Below, one piece after another: positions 34,720 to 48,100 of a DNA stretch of 64,000 nt (position 1 is its first letter; the number at the start of each line of letters is the position of its first letter). Both the position numbers and the translations under genes were made by a program. Below the pieces are notes generated by a model. It did not search any database. It was not told the origin of the DNA and worked only from the letters and a program-made list of their open reading frames with translations. Location: NCBI RefSeq assembly GCF_001577835.2, contig NC_029529.1, forward strand, positions 12,659,380-12,723,379, given 5' to 3'. Source of the stretch: Coturnix japonica (lineage: Eukaryota; Chordata; Aves; Galliformes; Phasianidae).

Positions 34720-37700
34720 AGCACGAAGCCTTTTCCATTAATACTTCTGGCTGTGGCGTTTTCCCTGGCATGGAATCAGGCAGACGCTGCAGAAGGGCTG
34801 AGGGCAGCACAGGGGAAGCGTTTTCTGTAAAGCCCAGACATGGTGATGGAATCCAGTGAGGTGTTCCAGTGTTGGGCAGTGCTGTGCTGCAGGGCTGCCT
34901 TCACTGCAGCTCTGTGTTGTACCTGCAGCAGCTGCTCTATGGAACGTGTTGATCCAGCTCCCAGAACAGTTGTGGCCTCATTTCTGGAAAGGTGCGGTGC
35001 TTACAGCACGGAAAGGAGGAGTTGCTGGTTCGTACCTCTTGGACAATCTCTTTTCTCCCACATCCCTTAGGAAACAAAACAATTGCAATTTGGCTGCAGC
35101 GGGGAAGGGCAAAGGCTGCTCGGGCCACCTCAGCATCCAGCTGTGGAAACTTCACTTGCCATGTTTTTGGTGGGAAGCTGTGAGTGCAGAGCTGCGGCAG
35201 GAGCCAGCCCTGAGCAGCAGCAGTGTCAGATGAGGTTCAGCCCCTCTCCTGTTAAGGCTGCCCACATCCAGCACCTTTACACGTGTGCACCGCAGATCTG
35301 AGCAAATGAACCAGCCCATTTTAATTCCAATGCACTTAAAAACAGGGCAGGCACCTCCCTGCACGGGCAGAGCTTAGAAAGCAGCCAGGATTCCTGCACA
35401 GGAAACTACGGATAACAAAAATAGCAAGAGTCCTAGTCATAGTCATGAAAAAATAATTAATTTTTCCCCTTTTAATTGCAAATGTAAAAAGGACTTCAGG
35501 TTTAAATAAAACATTTTGTACAAAGCTTCACAAAAAAGTGAACACCAAAGTGTCATCATATAAACACGACAAATGACTTCTGTTCATAACGCAGAGCAAC
35601 GTGCAACTTCCCGCTCCCGGGGACGGGGTTTCCCTGGCCTCCCTCAGGCCTTACTGCAGGAAGGGGACCCCAAAGCTCTGGACATTCACACAGTACTGAG
35701 GATACAGTGACTACAGGCAATGCTTCCTCTGGTGGAGATGGGGCTCCGGGGGTTTCTTTTCCTGTTTTCTTAATGGGTGTCTCGACGCTTCAATATACAC
35801 AAGTACAACAATCTCATGGGTGAATGAATGGCAACTTGGATTAGAAAAAGCACCAAAATATTTAATATACATCTGGCACAAACTCCACAAGGTGTCAGTA
35901 ATGGACAAACGGAGGCTTTGCTTATAATAAAGAAAAACCTGAATACTTTTCTTCCCAAAGGGACCGAATGCTGCACTCAGGATTGCTATCAAGGAACAAC
36001 CACCTTCCCATCACAACCTCAGTGCACCGCGCCTCAGATCACACATTCTGTGGGAAACCACTTCCATTCTGTTCTAGATGATGATGGTGAGCAAAACAAC
36101 ACGAGAAGTATCTGTAAAACAACAGAGCCGATGGGGCTGGGGACAGATGCATCACCTCAGACTTTTCCCAGTTTTTCTCCAGGTCGCAGCTTCACACCTG
36201 GCTACATCCCTCAATAAAGACACCCTGCATGAAACAGAACTTCCTGCAGCACTTCCAAGCATTACAGCTCCGCAGCCGGTTGGAGGAGGAACCGTGGTTC
36301 TGCTCCACGACAATACATTCATCATCTCCTGGGGTAAGAAAACTATCAGACTTGGTATCACTGCTAAGTCTGAAAAGCAAGGATCACTCCTGATATGGAG
36401 AATGGTAGATTTGACCCCAAGTGCCCTTGACGGCTTACTGAGGAGACTGGTAGCAAGCTGTGTCACATCCAGTTCAATGGAAGCCGCACAAAGGAGTGCT
36501 GCTTTCACTGCTTCCTTACAACTATTTACTTCTCTGGGAGCAAATACACCACCGACACACATTCCTTCCATACAGGGCGATGTGGCCACGCTGGGGCTGA
36601 GCTCCACAAGTGTCTGTGCTGTGAGCTGCAGCTCTCCAGGCTGGCTCTGCCAAGTGCTGCCTTGCACTGCACGCAGCTGCAGTGACGCAGGCTCACTGTG
36701 CTGCCGGGATGGAGCCCAGCAGTGCTGGGTGGAAGCCTCATCCCGCAGCCATATTCATTCTCTTGGGACTCCACATAATGGGCAACACGCAGCATGAGGC
36801 CTTCCCACTGCTGGTGGCCCATTTCCTTTCTGAGAGACCATTTAAACTTACTGTTAAGAAAGAAAGCACATTTTTAAGATAACTAAGCTTAATTTGACTA
36901 AAGAGCCACTCCTGTGGCACAGGGACAGGTTGGCTTTGCTCCCTTCCAAAGGGTCGATTGCAGACTAGATACCAAAAAGAATGGTAAATAGGTAACACTT
37001 AACATGGGTCGATTAAAAAGTGTACATCACTTATCTAGGCATCACAGCCTGGGAGAGAAGGATGGTCAACTTGAACTATTCAAGTCTAACGAGGTAGAGA
37101 TACCTACGTACTTCATGGTGAAGGAGTTACGGCCTTCCATCCTACAATCTCACGTATTTCACTTCAACTGAGGATATAAAGCCAAAGATACAATCTTTGA
37201 TAATCCAGAGAGAGAAATTCAACACCAGTGTCTCTGCACACGACAAAAATAAGCACACTTATCTTCCACTGCTTTTTGAAAAAAACCAAAGCCTTCAAAA
37301 TGTACGTTTTGCTGAATGTTGAAACTGATGGATGTTCAGTTTCAGGCGAAGCATCTTCCTGTTCAGTGTGAAAGGAACAGTTCATTGGCACGTTTCAAGC
37401 AGAGGGAGCTCGTAAGAACCAGGCGCCCAACTGATCAAGGATTGCTGCCACAAGGGCTGCACTGCAGAACAAGGGCTGCAAGACCCAGACCTTCACTACG
37501 CCTGTTCTCTTCCAGTGAACAGGAGCAGCAAAGCCTCACCCATCACACTGTGCCAGACCCGAGGCAGCCGGTAACCATGTGGTGTTTAACTCTGCTCGTT
37601 TGTATGGGGTTATTTTTTGGAAACAAGGCTCAGGACCACAAGGAAGATGCTCATGTCGGCAGTCATGTCTGCACAGGAGTGGCAGGTGAAACACATCCTG

Positions 37701-40618
37701 CTCTGTGGGGCCTCAGGGCACCGATGCCCACAGCAGCAGCCGGGGCAAAGCCCACAGCAGCCCCTGCCCCAGCAGGTCCCAAACCACCTGCCACACTCAT
37801 CTCTTTTCCCTCAGGTTCTCTCCATACCATTGCACAGTACTACAAAGCTCTAATTCTCCAGCACCAGCATTGAATAGATGCACAGTTCCACATTCAGTTT
37901 CCATGATGTTACATCAGGTTTGATGGCCAACTCTGAGCAGAATCTTTCAAATCCACACTTGATCCATCAATCCATCAGCCTTCAACCCAACAATCACACC
38001 CCCAGCAGGAACTGGCACCACTGAGCCAAGCTGCCAAGGCACTGCAGTAACACCACACAGCGCTTTAGTACTGGGGAGTAAAGTCTGCACAAGTTGCACT
38101 GTGTGTATAAGCAAAGGCATAAAAATGCCACAGAGTGTGGATGTCAGACCACATTCCCAGTCAGTTCCTACAACGATCCGTACAGATCTATAGCTCCATA
38201 GATCTATAGTTATCCCAAGTTGCAGCAGATTCACTCCACGCATCAAGATCTCTAATACATACTCTGAGAAAGAAACTAAATAGTTCCAATGGTTCTGAGC
38301 GCTTGAACTGCTGCTGCAGTTCATCATGCAGACAAGCAGCAGTCACTGCCACAACTCTGTGTGTGCAGAGTCGCACCCTGCACTAGGTGAACACAGCTTC
38401 CATGCACTGAACACTTTAGAACTACCTTTAGGAAAAATATGAAGCAATGAACAGAGCACTGAGAAGCTGAATGAGCATTCCAAACTTCATATAGCCTTCA
38501 TTTACTATCAGCTCAGGCCTCCATCTGGAGCTTTTGCTAGCGAAGCGGCCTCTGTTGGAGAGTTCTTTTCTCTGGCTTAATTAAAGAACAGCACCAGCAG
38601 AAGTGTCCCCCCATCAATTCCACTCTAATAGCTCAAATGCCTGCTTTGCTCACCAAACCGAGATATGGTTTTGCAGCCAAAACATCTTAGTGCTGTTAGA
38701 GCAATATGGAGGATGTGAGCAGCAGGGCACCCTGGGGCAGATTTACCTGTTACACTGAACTGGGCCCCCTCCTGCCCAGGGACAGGCTTGGCTAGGCCTC
38801 CATTTGTTCCCCACCGCTTCACTCTCCCAGGAAGAGCTCGCCAAAGCAGTACGGACCAAACACGCCCGTTACCAGGGGGAAGAGACGCCATCAGCCATTG
38901 TGAGCTTGTTTTTAAGCAGTTTTAGACAGCCAGAGACTGCAACTGTTGTACGAACTCTGGCCAAGCTGCCATGCAGGCTGTGCATCAGCAGAGCCCAGCA
39001 CAGAAGTCAGGCAAACACTCTGCTAGCTCAAAGCAGACATGCACATCACACCACCCCGGACCCAACAAGAAGCTCACCACTGGAAGGTCGGCTTCCTTCA
39101 GCTTTACACACGGTCACAAAACCCACGAGATGCCAGAGATGACTGCTCAGCTTTGAGGGTTTTTGTTGTTTTCGATTTTTCATTGAAGCCACTTTACAGT
39201 CCTGAAGTACAGCTCTGAAAACAAAAGGTGTGTGATGAACGCTTCACGAGTTCAATGCTGGGCTTCACGGGAAGCCTTGGCAATTATCCCTTTTTACCAA
39301 AACGTGTAAAAAAGTTGACATATTACAATTAAAAAAGGTAACATCAATAACCAAAAAAAGCTTCAACCAGTGTTAATAAAATTCCCTTTAAGTCACAACA
39401 GTTTCAACAGGCAAATTGTCCCAATACAGGCATTGTAAAATAATAAATTTACTCCTATCCAAATATTATCAAATCAGTCTAAAAATGACTTATCTACACT
39501 GTTGTCATTAAGAACACATTACGAATTCACTTTGTCATCAGATGCCGATATTGTTGCTCCAGAAAGTGTGGAGTATTAACTGCAATTTAGCAATTAAGCA
39601 TAGCTTTAGAAAACTTGGTTCCTCACATAGAAGTACTGTGCTTGCCAGACAAGTAAGATAATGCTTCGGGTATAAATCAAACAAATTAAAGCAGAATTAT
39701 ACCGCAGTTTTCCTTGAAGACTTAGGCTTTGTGTGTTGCTTCTGCCAATGTTTAAAAAACTTATGAAGCAGAACCTTTGGTTCTTTTAGTCAAGTAAAAA
39801 TATTCTCCTGTAACCACAAAAATAAAACTTCCAGAGAAAATGGAAGTCCACCAAGAAGTCCACTTTCAATAAAACTGAGGTAGCACTGCTCTTTTATTCT
39901 GTGTTGTGTCAGAGATTTCGATACAAATCCTCATCTACCACTCAGTTGACTGACAGGTACAGTAACTTTATAAAACAGTCCCAACATTCAGTTTGAAACT
40001 GAAAATAAAAAGGAATGATTTGGACTCGGTCACGAGGAGTTACCTTCAAGTGGCAACGAGCCACACTACAAAAAGCTGTTGCTTATGTCATTGGATTTGT
40101 TGCTGTTGTTTGTTTCTTAAGAGCCTTATTAGGAGGGGATTAATGCATTTCAAGTTAACACTGCTATATTCTTGGTATAAAACCTTAAAATCATTACAGC
40201 CTAAATTTTCAACAATGTAAACAGCACTACACACAGTACAGACCTGCCCTGACAGACGTAGTATGAAAGACTTAATCTGGCACTGTATAATTTAGCAATG
40301 TTAATTTAACCTAACTAAAAGGATCTACATTGTGCAAGAAATATCAGACTTACTTATACTAATCTCAAGTCTTAACAAAAACGCTTAACTTGTAGCCGGG
40401 GTAAAATATTTCCGGGTAAGAGTAAAAGGAGTAACCAAAGTTAAGAAAGTGCCTAAAACATGATACAGCATTTTAGAGCCCTTTCGAATACAAGGCAGAA
40501 AAAGGTGTAAAGTAGAAAAAAAACAAACATCTGGAGCCTCGGTAACCTCCAGAAACATCCAGAGTTTACATCTCACGAAGGGCAACAGGTTGCTTTCATC
40601 ACTGCCACCTAAATGCTG
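34720..40618 (-). other. REXO5-DCUN1D3 convergent interval, probably largely DCUN1D3 3' UTR
   Basis: No coding exon was recognised on either strand. The part nearest DCUN1D3 (about 39170-40618) is AT-rich, as long 3' UTRs often are. Minus-strand poly(A) candidates are AATAAA at 39893-39898 (about 0.72 kb past the stop) and ATTAAA at 35471-35476 (about 5.1 kb past the stop). Open frames around 36078-36797 and 37316-37873 are proline/serine-rich and have no recognisable product. Confidence 0.5.
39893..39898 (-). terminator. Proximal candidate DCUN1D3 poly(A) signal
   Basis: AATAAA on the minus strand about 0.72 kb downstream of the DCUN1D3 stop. A distal alternative is ATTAAA at 35471-35476. 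Use of either is inference. Confidence 0.4.
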
Positions 40619-42071
40619 TTAAGTCTGTTCTTCCCTACACAGACCCCCTGTGTCCGAAGACATAATACATTTGGTTTCCTCTTCCTTTTTCCTCCGCTCC
40701 ATTTCCCACTCCACAAAGGTATCGAAGAGACTCGGCCAGGCCTCGTCTTCGCTGTAGTTACTAAGGTCTGGTCCGATCACCTGAGTAAAATTTAGAAACA
40801 TGTTCCACGTGTCCCGGGAGATTCCCTTGATTCCTGAGGGGTTCTCAACTAGGAAGTGCAACCACTGGTCCAAAATGGGGGGCTTGTTTTGGGTGAAGAC
40901 TAATTTCCAAAGGGCAATGGCTATTTCCCGATGCAGTGACCTCTGTCCTTCCTCAGAGTCCAGGCCAAACTGAAAGGTGAAGCGGTAGAGATCCTTGAAT
41001 TTATCTTCCTGCTTGGCTTCATGTAAGAGGCTGGGGAACCGTGCACAAATGCCATCGATGCTGTCCGCATTTATTGCTTTACAGCCTTCAAAAAACTCCT
41101 TCCTATTACAAGAGAGAAGAAAAATTAGTGTGCACACTTCTCATGCACCGAGCACTTCCCACCTCTCTAAGCTTCATCAGGACTGGTCTTGGAGGAAGTC
41201 ATTATGCGTAACATCAGTTGGGAACGAACATCAGTTGGGCCTGCTTTACACTCTTTCACAAAACAATAACAGAGCTGGCAGCAATTACTAAGGACTCTCA
41301 CAGCAAAAGTTATCTGCTGTGTCAAATCTTAACCTTAAGGCAGAGCTGATACAGAAAAGCTGGTTTTGTGAGCCAAGAACAAACTGATGTCTACAGAATG
41401 TCTCCATGCTGTTCATCATTAGTAGCGTGATGTCCAGAAACATTTTCAGTTCTGAAACCTACCGTGAGGGAGCAGGAGGAGAGGACAACACTGAACTTAC
41501 CTTCTGCAGCCGCAGGAATGAACTGCACCAAAGCGCAACAGTTAGAAGAAATACCTACGTGAAGTGAATGAGGCTCTCTCTGATACAGATGACAGGATAG
41601 TTTAACATACAAAAATATTTAAAACTCCACGGGAACTAACCTTGTAAATTTGCACATAGTAGCAGCCTGGAATTTCCAAGCCAGAACTAGCACTTTAAAT
41701 TCAGTGGGATCAACACAGAGGTCACTGCAAAATCGTTCCATTCCTTCCTCCAGTATGGCATCTTCCCGCTCATCCTTGTACCTCCTAAATAACTCTCCAA
41801 TCTTTTGGAGGGACGATTCTTCTGCGCTGGAGACAGAGTCTTTCTTTGTATCCCCAGAAAACACTGAAGGTGGACCAGACTCCACAGCAGCATCCGCTTT
41901 CTTTGTCCCATTCACGAGTATATCTCCCGAGGACTTCCCACATGCCGAAGTGTGGTCATCTTTGTGCACAGCACTCCTCTTGCTATGCGACTTGCTGCCC
42001 GTTTCCCTTTCCCCGTTTTTGCTGCCGAGGGTAGACGAAGGATTCTTGCACTTGGTGACACACTGGCCCAT
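40619..42071 (-). CDS. DCUN1D3: DCUN1D3, membrane-anchored DCN1-like cullin neddylation regulator
   Basis: DCUN1D3 binds cullins and the NEDD8 E2 and modulates cullin neddylation at the plasma membrane. Two coding exons on the minus strand, 41641-42071 and 40619-41102, give 304 aa, the same length as the human protein as recalled. The N-terminus MGQCVTKCKNPSS has Gly2 for myristoylation and nearby cysteines for palmitoylation, as expected for this paralogue. Residues about 15-85 are polar and probably disordered. The PONY domain (about 85-285) includes LFRRYKDEREDAI, CVDPTEFKVLVLAW, RFTFQFGLDSEEGQRSL and WPSLFDTFVEWE. The ATG is in strong context (CACCATGGG). The coding exon begins at 42176 with 5' UTR; one or more noncoding first exons lie about 9.4 kb upstream in the island shared with LYRM1. 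Confidence 0.97.
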
Positions 42072-42176
42072 GGTGCAGGGAGCCTGGCTTCATTCAGAGC
42101 AGCCTCCTTGCCGTGCCACAGCCCCGCGGCCACCCCTCAGCACACTGCTCCATGCCGCTGGGGGCTGTCTGCCAAC

Positions 42177-45100
42177 CTGGAAAACAGTTTCAGAGTGAAA
42201 GAGCACTTCTCCACAAAGAACATTGCAAGCACTACACGTGGGATAACATTCACTGGAAGGAGATGGGCTTCAGGATACTTCTGTTTCGCCTGTTGAAAAG
42301 GAACAGTGTGCAGAAAGTCAGTGTATGCTGGAAACTTCAGGCAATTCCAGGCTGCTTCACCTCGCTCAGTTGCTGCTGTATATTAACAGGTCTTAATAAA
42401 GGAAATTCCTAAAATTCTTATGGAAACATAGGTTACAAAGAGGTTGATTCATGTGCAAACTTCATCGTGACAGACTACTCTAACACAGAAATGTTTTAAA
42501 GGAAATTTAAAAAAATATGTGTGTGTGTGCACTCACATTTAAAATACAGAGCACAAAATGGTGAAACAAAGCACTGGGTGGGGGAAAGAGAGGGACAGCA
42601 ACAAGATGACCTGACCCAGAGCAGGGGCACGCACACACAGAAGTAGCAGTAACCCCAGTTCAGCTGGTAAAATCAAAATTTAAAGGCCAAAACAATTTCC
42701 CTGTGTAACTGACCCAAAGGTCAGGCTGGGCTGGCAGCAAAGTGCCAATTCACAAATGAATCAGTACTTAATAGCAAAGTTACTGTAACATGGTTATACA
42801 GCTTAACAGTGAGACAAGAGAGACAGCACTGATCACCAGTTTCACTATTCTGGTAAAAGACCAAAACTTGGGACTAACAATTGGACGCACTCGGTGCTAC
42901 AGGATATGGTACTCCCAGAGCAGTCTGATTACTCAGACAAGTACTGAGTAACAACCTACAGTAAATATGAATCACCAAGATGCCCGACTTCCACATAACA
43001 GGGACTGCCTGGCAAGGCATTTCTATTCCCTTCTAGAAGGGAGAAAGCAGCTGGAAACACAGGAAGACTGCAGCCAGTTAAAGGAAAGCCACCCTCTAAG
43101 AACAAAGGATGTGTAGACCCATATTGCCCAGAATGTTACACAGGAAGCCTACAGAAGATCGGAAGGACCCTGTTAATGGTTTGGTTTGTTTTTTCAAGTC
43201 CTGTAAAGCAGTTAGTTGTTATCTCATGTTTTCAAGTGACCAGATCCCACATAACCCAAGGGAAGAAGGGAGTAAACAACAAAGTGACTGGGTAATAACT
43301 CTGGCACACAGAACACCGAGCTCAATTGAAAACACCTGAACTGTAGTGGGGAAGTTAATAGAACATGCAAAGGAGATATTTAAGACACCCACTGTTTTCC
43401 TCTAATGACTAATGTTGCAGCAATAGAAATTATTGGTTACATCCACAGAATAACACAATACAGCCACACATTACGCTGTTTAATAAAGTGTTGCATCACA
43501 AGGTATTTACAGCGAGTTTCAAAAAGGAGGAAGTGTCATGACAGAGGAAAAGAATAAATTTTGAAGAAGTCCACATAGACAAGTTTAAGACAGCACATAC
43601 TAAAAGGTACACAGCTCCAACAGCCAGTAAACAGCTTCCCCCAAAAGCAGCTCCTTAGCTCAGGCAAAAACAATGGCCCCAACATCACCAAACCTCACCC
43701 CAGCCTCAGCTTCTTGCAAACAGGCAGAGACCACCAGAACAGCAGAGAATTTCACCATGCATTATTTATCTTTTGTGGGCAGGGAGGCATGACGTCTAAC
43801 ATAGCAGGTCATAGGGATCAGCATCACGGGTGCCCCTCATTTTCCATCTCTGAACAGGCATACAATGCTCTCCATGGGGGAAGCATGAGAGAATCATTGC
43901 AACTGCTGAACCAGAAGCGACTGCTATTTCAACAGCTGACACTGCAGCCATGACCTTGTAAGTAGACTTCTACTTACATCGTTCCAGCTACGCAGGGAGT
44001 CATTCCATTGGTTTTCACAGCCGCCTGCAGGCCCTCTGGGATCCACATGGAACACTGTAAAACAAAAGGGGCAAACAGAACTTTACACTTCGAAGAGATA
44101 ATGAATACCATAAAATGCACTAAACTGGGCAGCAGCAGTTTATTTGTAGTCCACATTCATTTGTTGAAAGAGACTTTTCAAAACCAGTTCACTTTTTCAT
44201 TTACTGAGTAGCATTAACACCACAAACTATGCATTATTATAGAACATACAGGCCAGGTACTGAATACAACAGACAAGTTCAAATATTTGTTAAAAGTAAA
44301 CACAGATTTCTGGCTAATTCAATGCTTTCAGCAGGGGAGAGTTAATTCCCCATCTCATGTTCTCAGGGCAAAACTAACATGCTGTTGTCATGGCTGTCAA
44401 GCAAGGTCCCCAGGAACCATCACTCATTTACAGAAAAGGGAGGAAGAAGGACCTGAGGAACTACAGGCCGGTGAGCATCACCTCTGTGCCTGGAAAGACC
44501 ATGGAGATGGTCTGGAAGAGATGCTAAGGCATGTAAGGGATGAGTGGGTGATCTGAGACAGCCAGCATGGCTTCACCAAGAGAAGATCATGCCTGACCCA
44601 TCTGGTGGCCTCCTGTGATAGAGCGACAGCATCAGTGGACAGAGGAAGGGCACCTGCTGCCACCTGCCTGGATTCATGCAAGGCCTTCAACGTGGTCCTG
44701 CACCACATCCTGGTCTCTGTGCTGGAGAGAGATTTAAAGGCTGGGCTATTCAGTGGATAAGGAACTGGTTGGACGGTTGCAGCCAGAGCATCGTGGGCAG
44801 TGGCTCAATGTGCAGGTGGAGGCTGACAAGCAGTGACCCCCAGGGGTCCGTCTTAGCATGGTGCTCTTCAACCAAGGACAGAGGGTGGGACTGAGTGCAC
44901 CCCCAGCAGCTTGCTGATGGCACAACAGAATGGAAAGACGGCATCCAGAGGGGCCCGGACAGGTTCACAAGGAGTGGGCACACAAGAACCTGATGAGGCT
45001 GAACAACAGTGCGGGGTGTTGTACTTGGGTCGGGGCAATCCCAGATGTGTACAGACTGGGAGAAGAACTCACTGAGAGCAGCCCTGCAGAGATGGACGTG

Positions 45101-48100
45101 GGGGGTGGAACTGGGTGATCTCTGAGGCTCCTTCCAACCAAAGTAATTCCATACTATCACTATCAATGCATGTTAGCCAAGCCACTGTTTAATCTGTGAA
45201 TACCAGACAGTTGCTCCCTAGTAAAGCACAATCTCGGTCTAGAAATTAATTCTCTTTTTTTCCTTCTCTAGCACATTCCTTTTCATGTTTGTTTTTCCAT
45301 GTTTGTTTTCCCATGTTCAGTCAAGTTGACTCAGCCTGATTTCTTTTCAATTCCCACCTCTACTAGTATAACTAAAAAGCTCTTTCGAGATAAGGACAGA
45401 CAAAGGCACATCTGCTTTGTACAGCAAGTGCTGCAACTGCAGCTCCCTGTCAACACTTCTGTTCATACCTGATCTAGAAAAAAAAACAAGAAAGCTGTGG
45501 CAGAGCTCCTCTGCTTAACCATGTAAACACTACAACATTTCATTGTCACTGCTCTTAGTGCAATTAAGAAGCAGCAGGAGATCAAAAGCTGCTTTTCTGC
45601 ATGCTCACTTTTTACATGAGACCTGGTTGTGAGGAATCCAGAGGGAAAATCAGCTTGTTCCATCATTTTCTCAGTAGAAGGTACAGGATGGATGTAGGAA
45701 GACAATGTTATAACATGTTCTTACACATGTGCCATCCTGCAGATAACGTGAGTTTTCCCCAAACAGAAATCCCTTACACTGATGGTGCTGAGCGAACAAG
45801 AATATGACCCAGCTTAGATCAGGGCTATTCTAGAAGGTGTAAGTCCGGGGAGCAGGTATCCAAAACGCTTTGGGAAGGCCAAGAAATCTGGGCACTGATT
45901 TTGACTGTCATACACACCCACAGAGCAAAAATGCACCTTCACTGAAATGTTTCTAGACAATTTTTGCAGCTGATATTCCAAAAAGCCCGCTCCTTTCAGA
46001 CGTGCACCCTCTGCCTCCAAAGCTCACCTTACATTCCACAGGTCCAGCCCTCCCAAGGTGTTGTTCAGTGTTCCCAACACGTCATTCTGCACAGACCCCC
46101 AGCCCTGTGCCGCTGCTCCTGCCTTGTGCAGCACAGGCACCAATCTGGGTTTCTACTGGACCACAGCTTCCCAAAATTCCACAAAATTCAACAGCTGCCA
46201 CCTCTCTGTTCATTTCTTGTGCCTGCCCCTGTTGCTATGGAACTGCTCTTATATTCACCTGGGGAGCAAAGGAGAGACAGAACAGGGAGCCCTGCAGCCT
46301 CGCTCCCCCAGGACCATGTGGAAATAGTGAAGAGATATCTTGCACTCTTTTTTAAACTCAGCCCCATCAAAAAGCTTTAATTTTTTTCCCCAATATGTGC
46401 TTCATCCTAATTTATTAGGTGGGTAGAAAGATTTGTTAGGATGATTATATTTTCACAGAACAAACACAAGTCTGGTTAGCTCACTAGTGTGCAATGGTAG
46501 AAAGGTACCTTCTGGTGGTTCTGTAATACAAATAAGTTAATGAAGTAATTAACAGAGCAGCAGTGCTGGCTTTGAGAAGTCTGTTTAGACTGAGCAAGGC
46601 AACCGAGGGGAAATATGACAGTCAGAGGATGCAGCCGTTCTAGATGACAACATCAATTTCAGTAAAGCTGAACCCAGAACCAGGCTGGATTCCAAGCCAT
46701 ATCTCATCCAGTACACACTTCAACACTCAGACCCGGGGTGTCTGAATCCATCAGTTTCACGAAACAGACTCATCTCCATCTCCTTACAGCTGTCAGCCTT
46801 CCCCCTCTCCCCTTCACATGCAAGAAGTATAATCAATTCCTTCATCACTTTTCCTGGGTACACTGAAACTTTTGCACAGATCTCCAGCACCTCAGTATGT
46901 GCTATTCATAGTGAGAGCAATACATGCCAGGGGCAGAGCTACTCTATGCTCAGACACAATGGCTTCACACCACCTCAGCAAACGTGCTGATCAGAGAACC
47001 TGCAGAAAACCAGGACTCTCAGATGTGTGACACAGACACACCAGGCTCTGAGCATTTGACAACTGCTGTGCAGCAAGCGTGCACCTTGCTTTGTCGGAGG
47101 TAACTCTGTAAAGCACAGAAATCTGTGACTATCCCTCAGCCAAACCAGAGTGACTCAGAAAAACAGCCTCTGTCTACAGGCTGCCAGGTGTGTGTGGATT
47201 TTGCTGTGCTCTGAGTATGACCAGCAGATTTCACCCAGAAGCAATGGAGGTACTTCCAGTGCTCGTATTCAGCAGAACAGGAATCAAGTGGATCATCAGT
47301 GATTTCTGTACTAATTATTTATGCTTAAAACCCATGTAACAAATGTATAACTGTATATTTCTCACTGCTCCCAGCAATTCAGAAAGCTACACTAATCCTG
47401 CAAAACCAGAAAGCCCTGATAGCAGCTTTGGTTAGTGGTGCACCACCTCCAGCACATCTCAGAGCAGCCAGCAGCACCCAGCAGGATGGGGCGGGAGCCA
47501 GGCTGCCTCCTGACATCACCTGTGGCATCAGATGCTCACAAGAGACTCTACCACCCATCTCGGTGAAGTCTGCCAGCAAACCCAATCCCTCACTTCACGC
47601 AGTTGTGCAGGAGCTGCAGGAGCAGCCGGCCGTGTAAATATTGGAATAAACACCAAATTATGTACAAGGCATTGTACAAAGTGGAAAGGCTTAAAAGCAA
47701 ACAGAAACCTTAAAGCATTATAAGAGCATGTGCTTGGATTTTTAAAACTCTGACTGCCATTTTTTAAAGCATAAAATATATAGTCAGCTTCAGAGACCTT
47801 AGCTCTCTCTAATAATTTCCCTATCACAGTGCACAGCACTAGTTCTTTACACACTGTGCAGATGCTAACTGCAGCAAGAGCATCTAAGCAGACCCTCTGA
47901 CTTACATTACCAGTTACAACACAGAGCTCCAGCTCCCCTTTGCCAGCATGGTGGCAGCTTCAGCCAATATGCTTTGTAGATGAATTTTCACCTATCCTTG
48001 ATTTCACTGTTTGTTTCAGAAGCCTGGTAAGGTGTGTGGGTATCTGTCCCCGTGTCACATTATATACAGTCACCAACTGCAGGCACTGGCAGCCATGCTG

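Noticed and set aside
36078-36797. Plus-strand open frame of 239 codons
   Set aside because: No recognisable domain; lies in the REXO5-DCUN1D3 interval with no supporting splice or poly(A) context.
37316-37873. Plus-strand open frame of 185 codons ending in proline/alanine-rich sequence
   Set aside because: Low-complexity and without recognisable homology; contains no convincing start context or splice partner.
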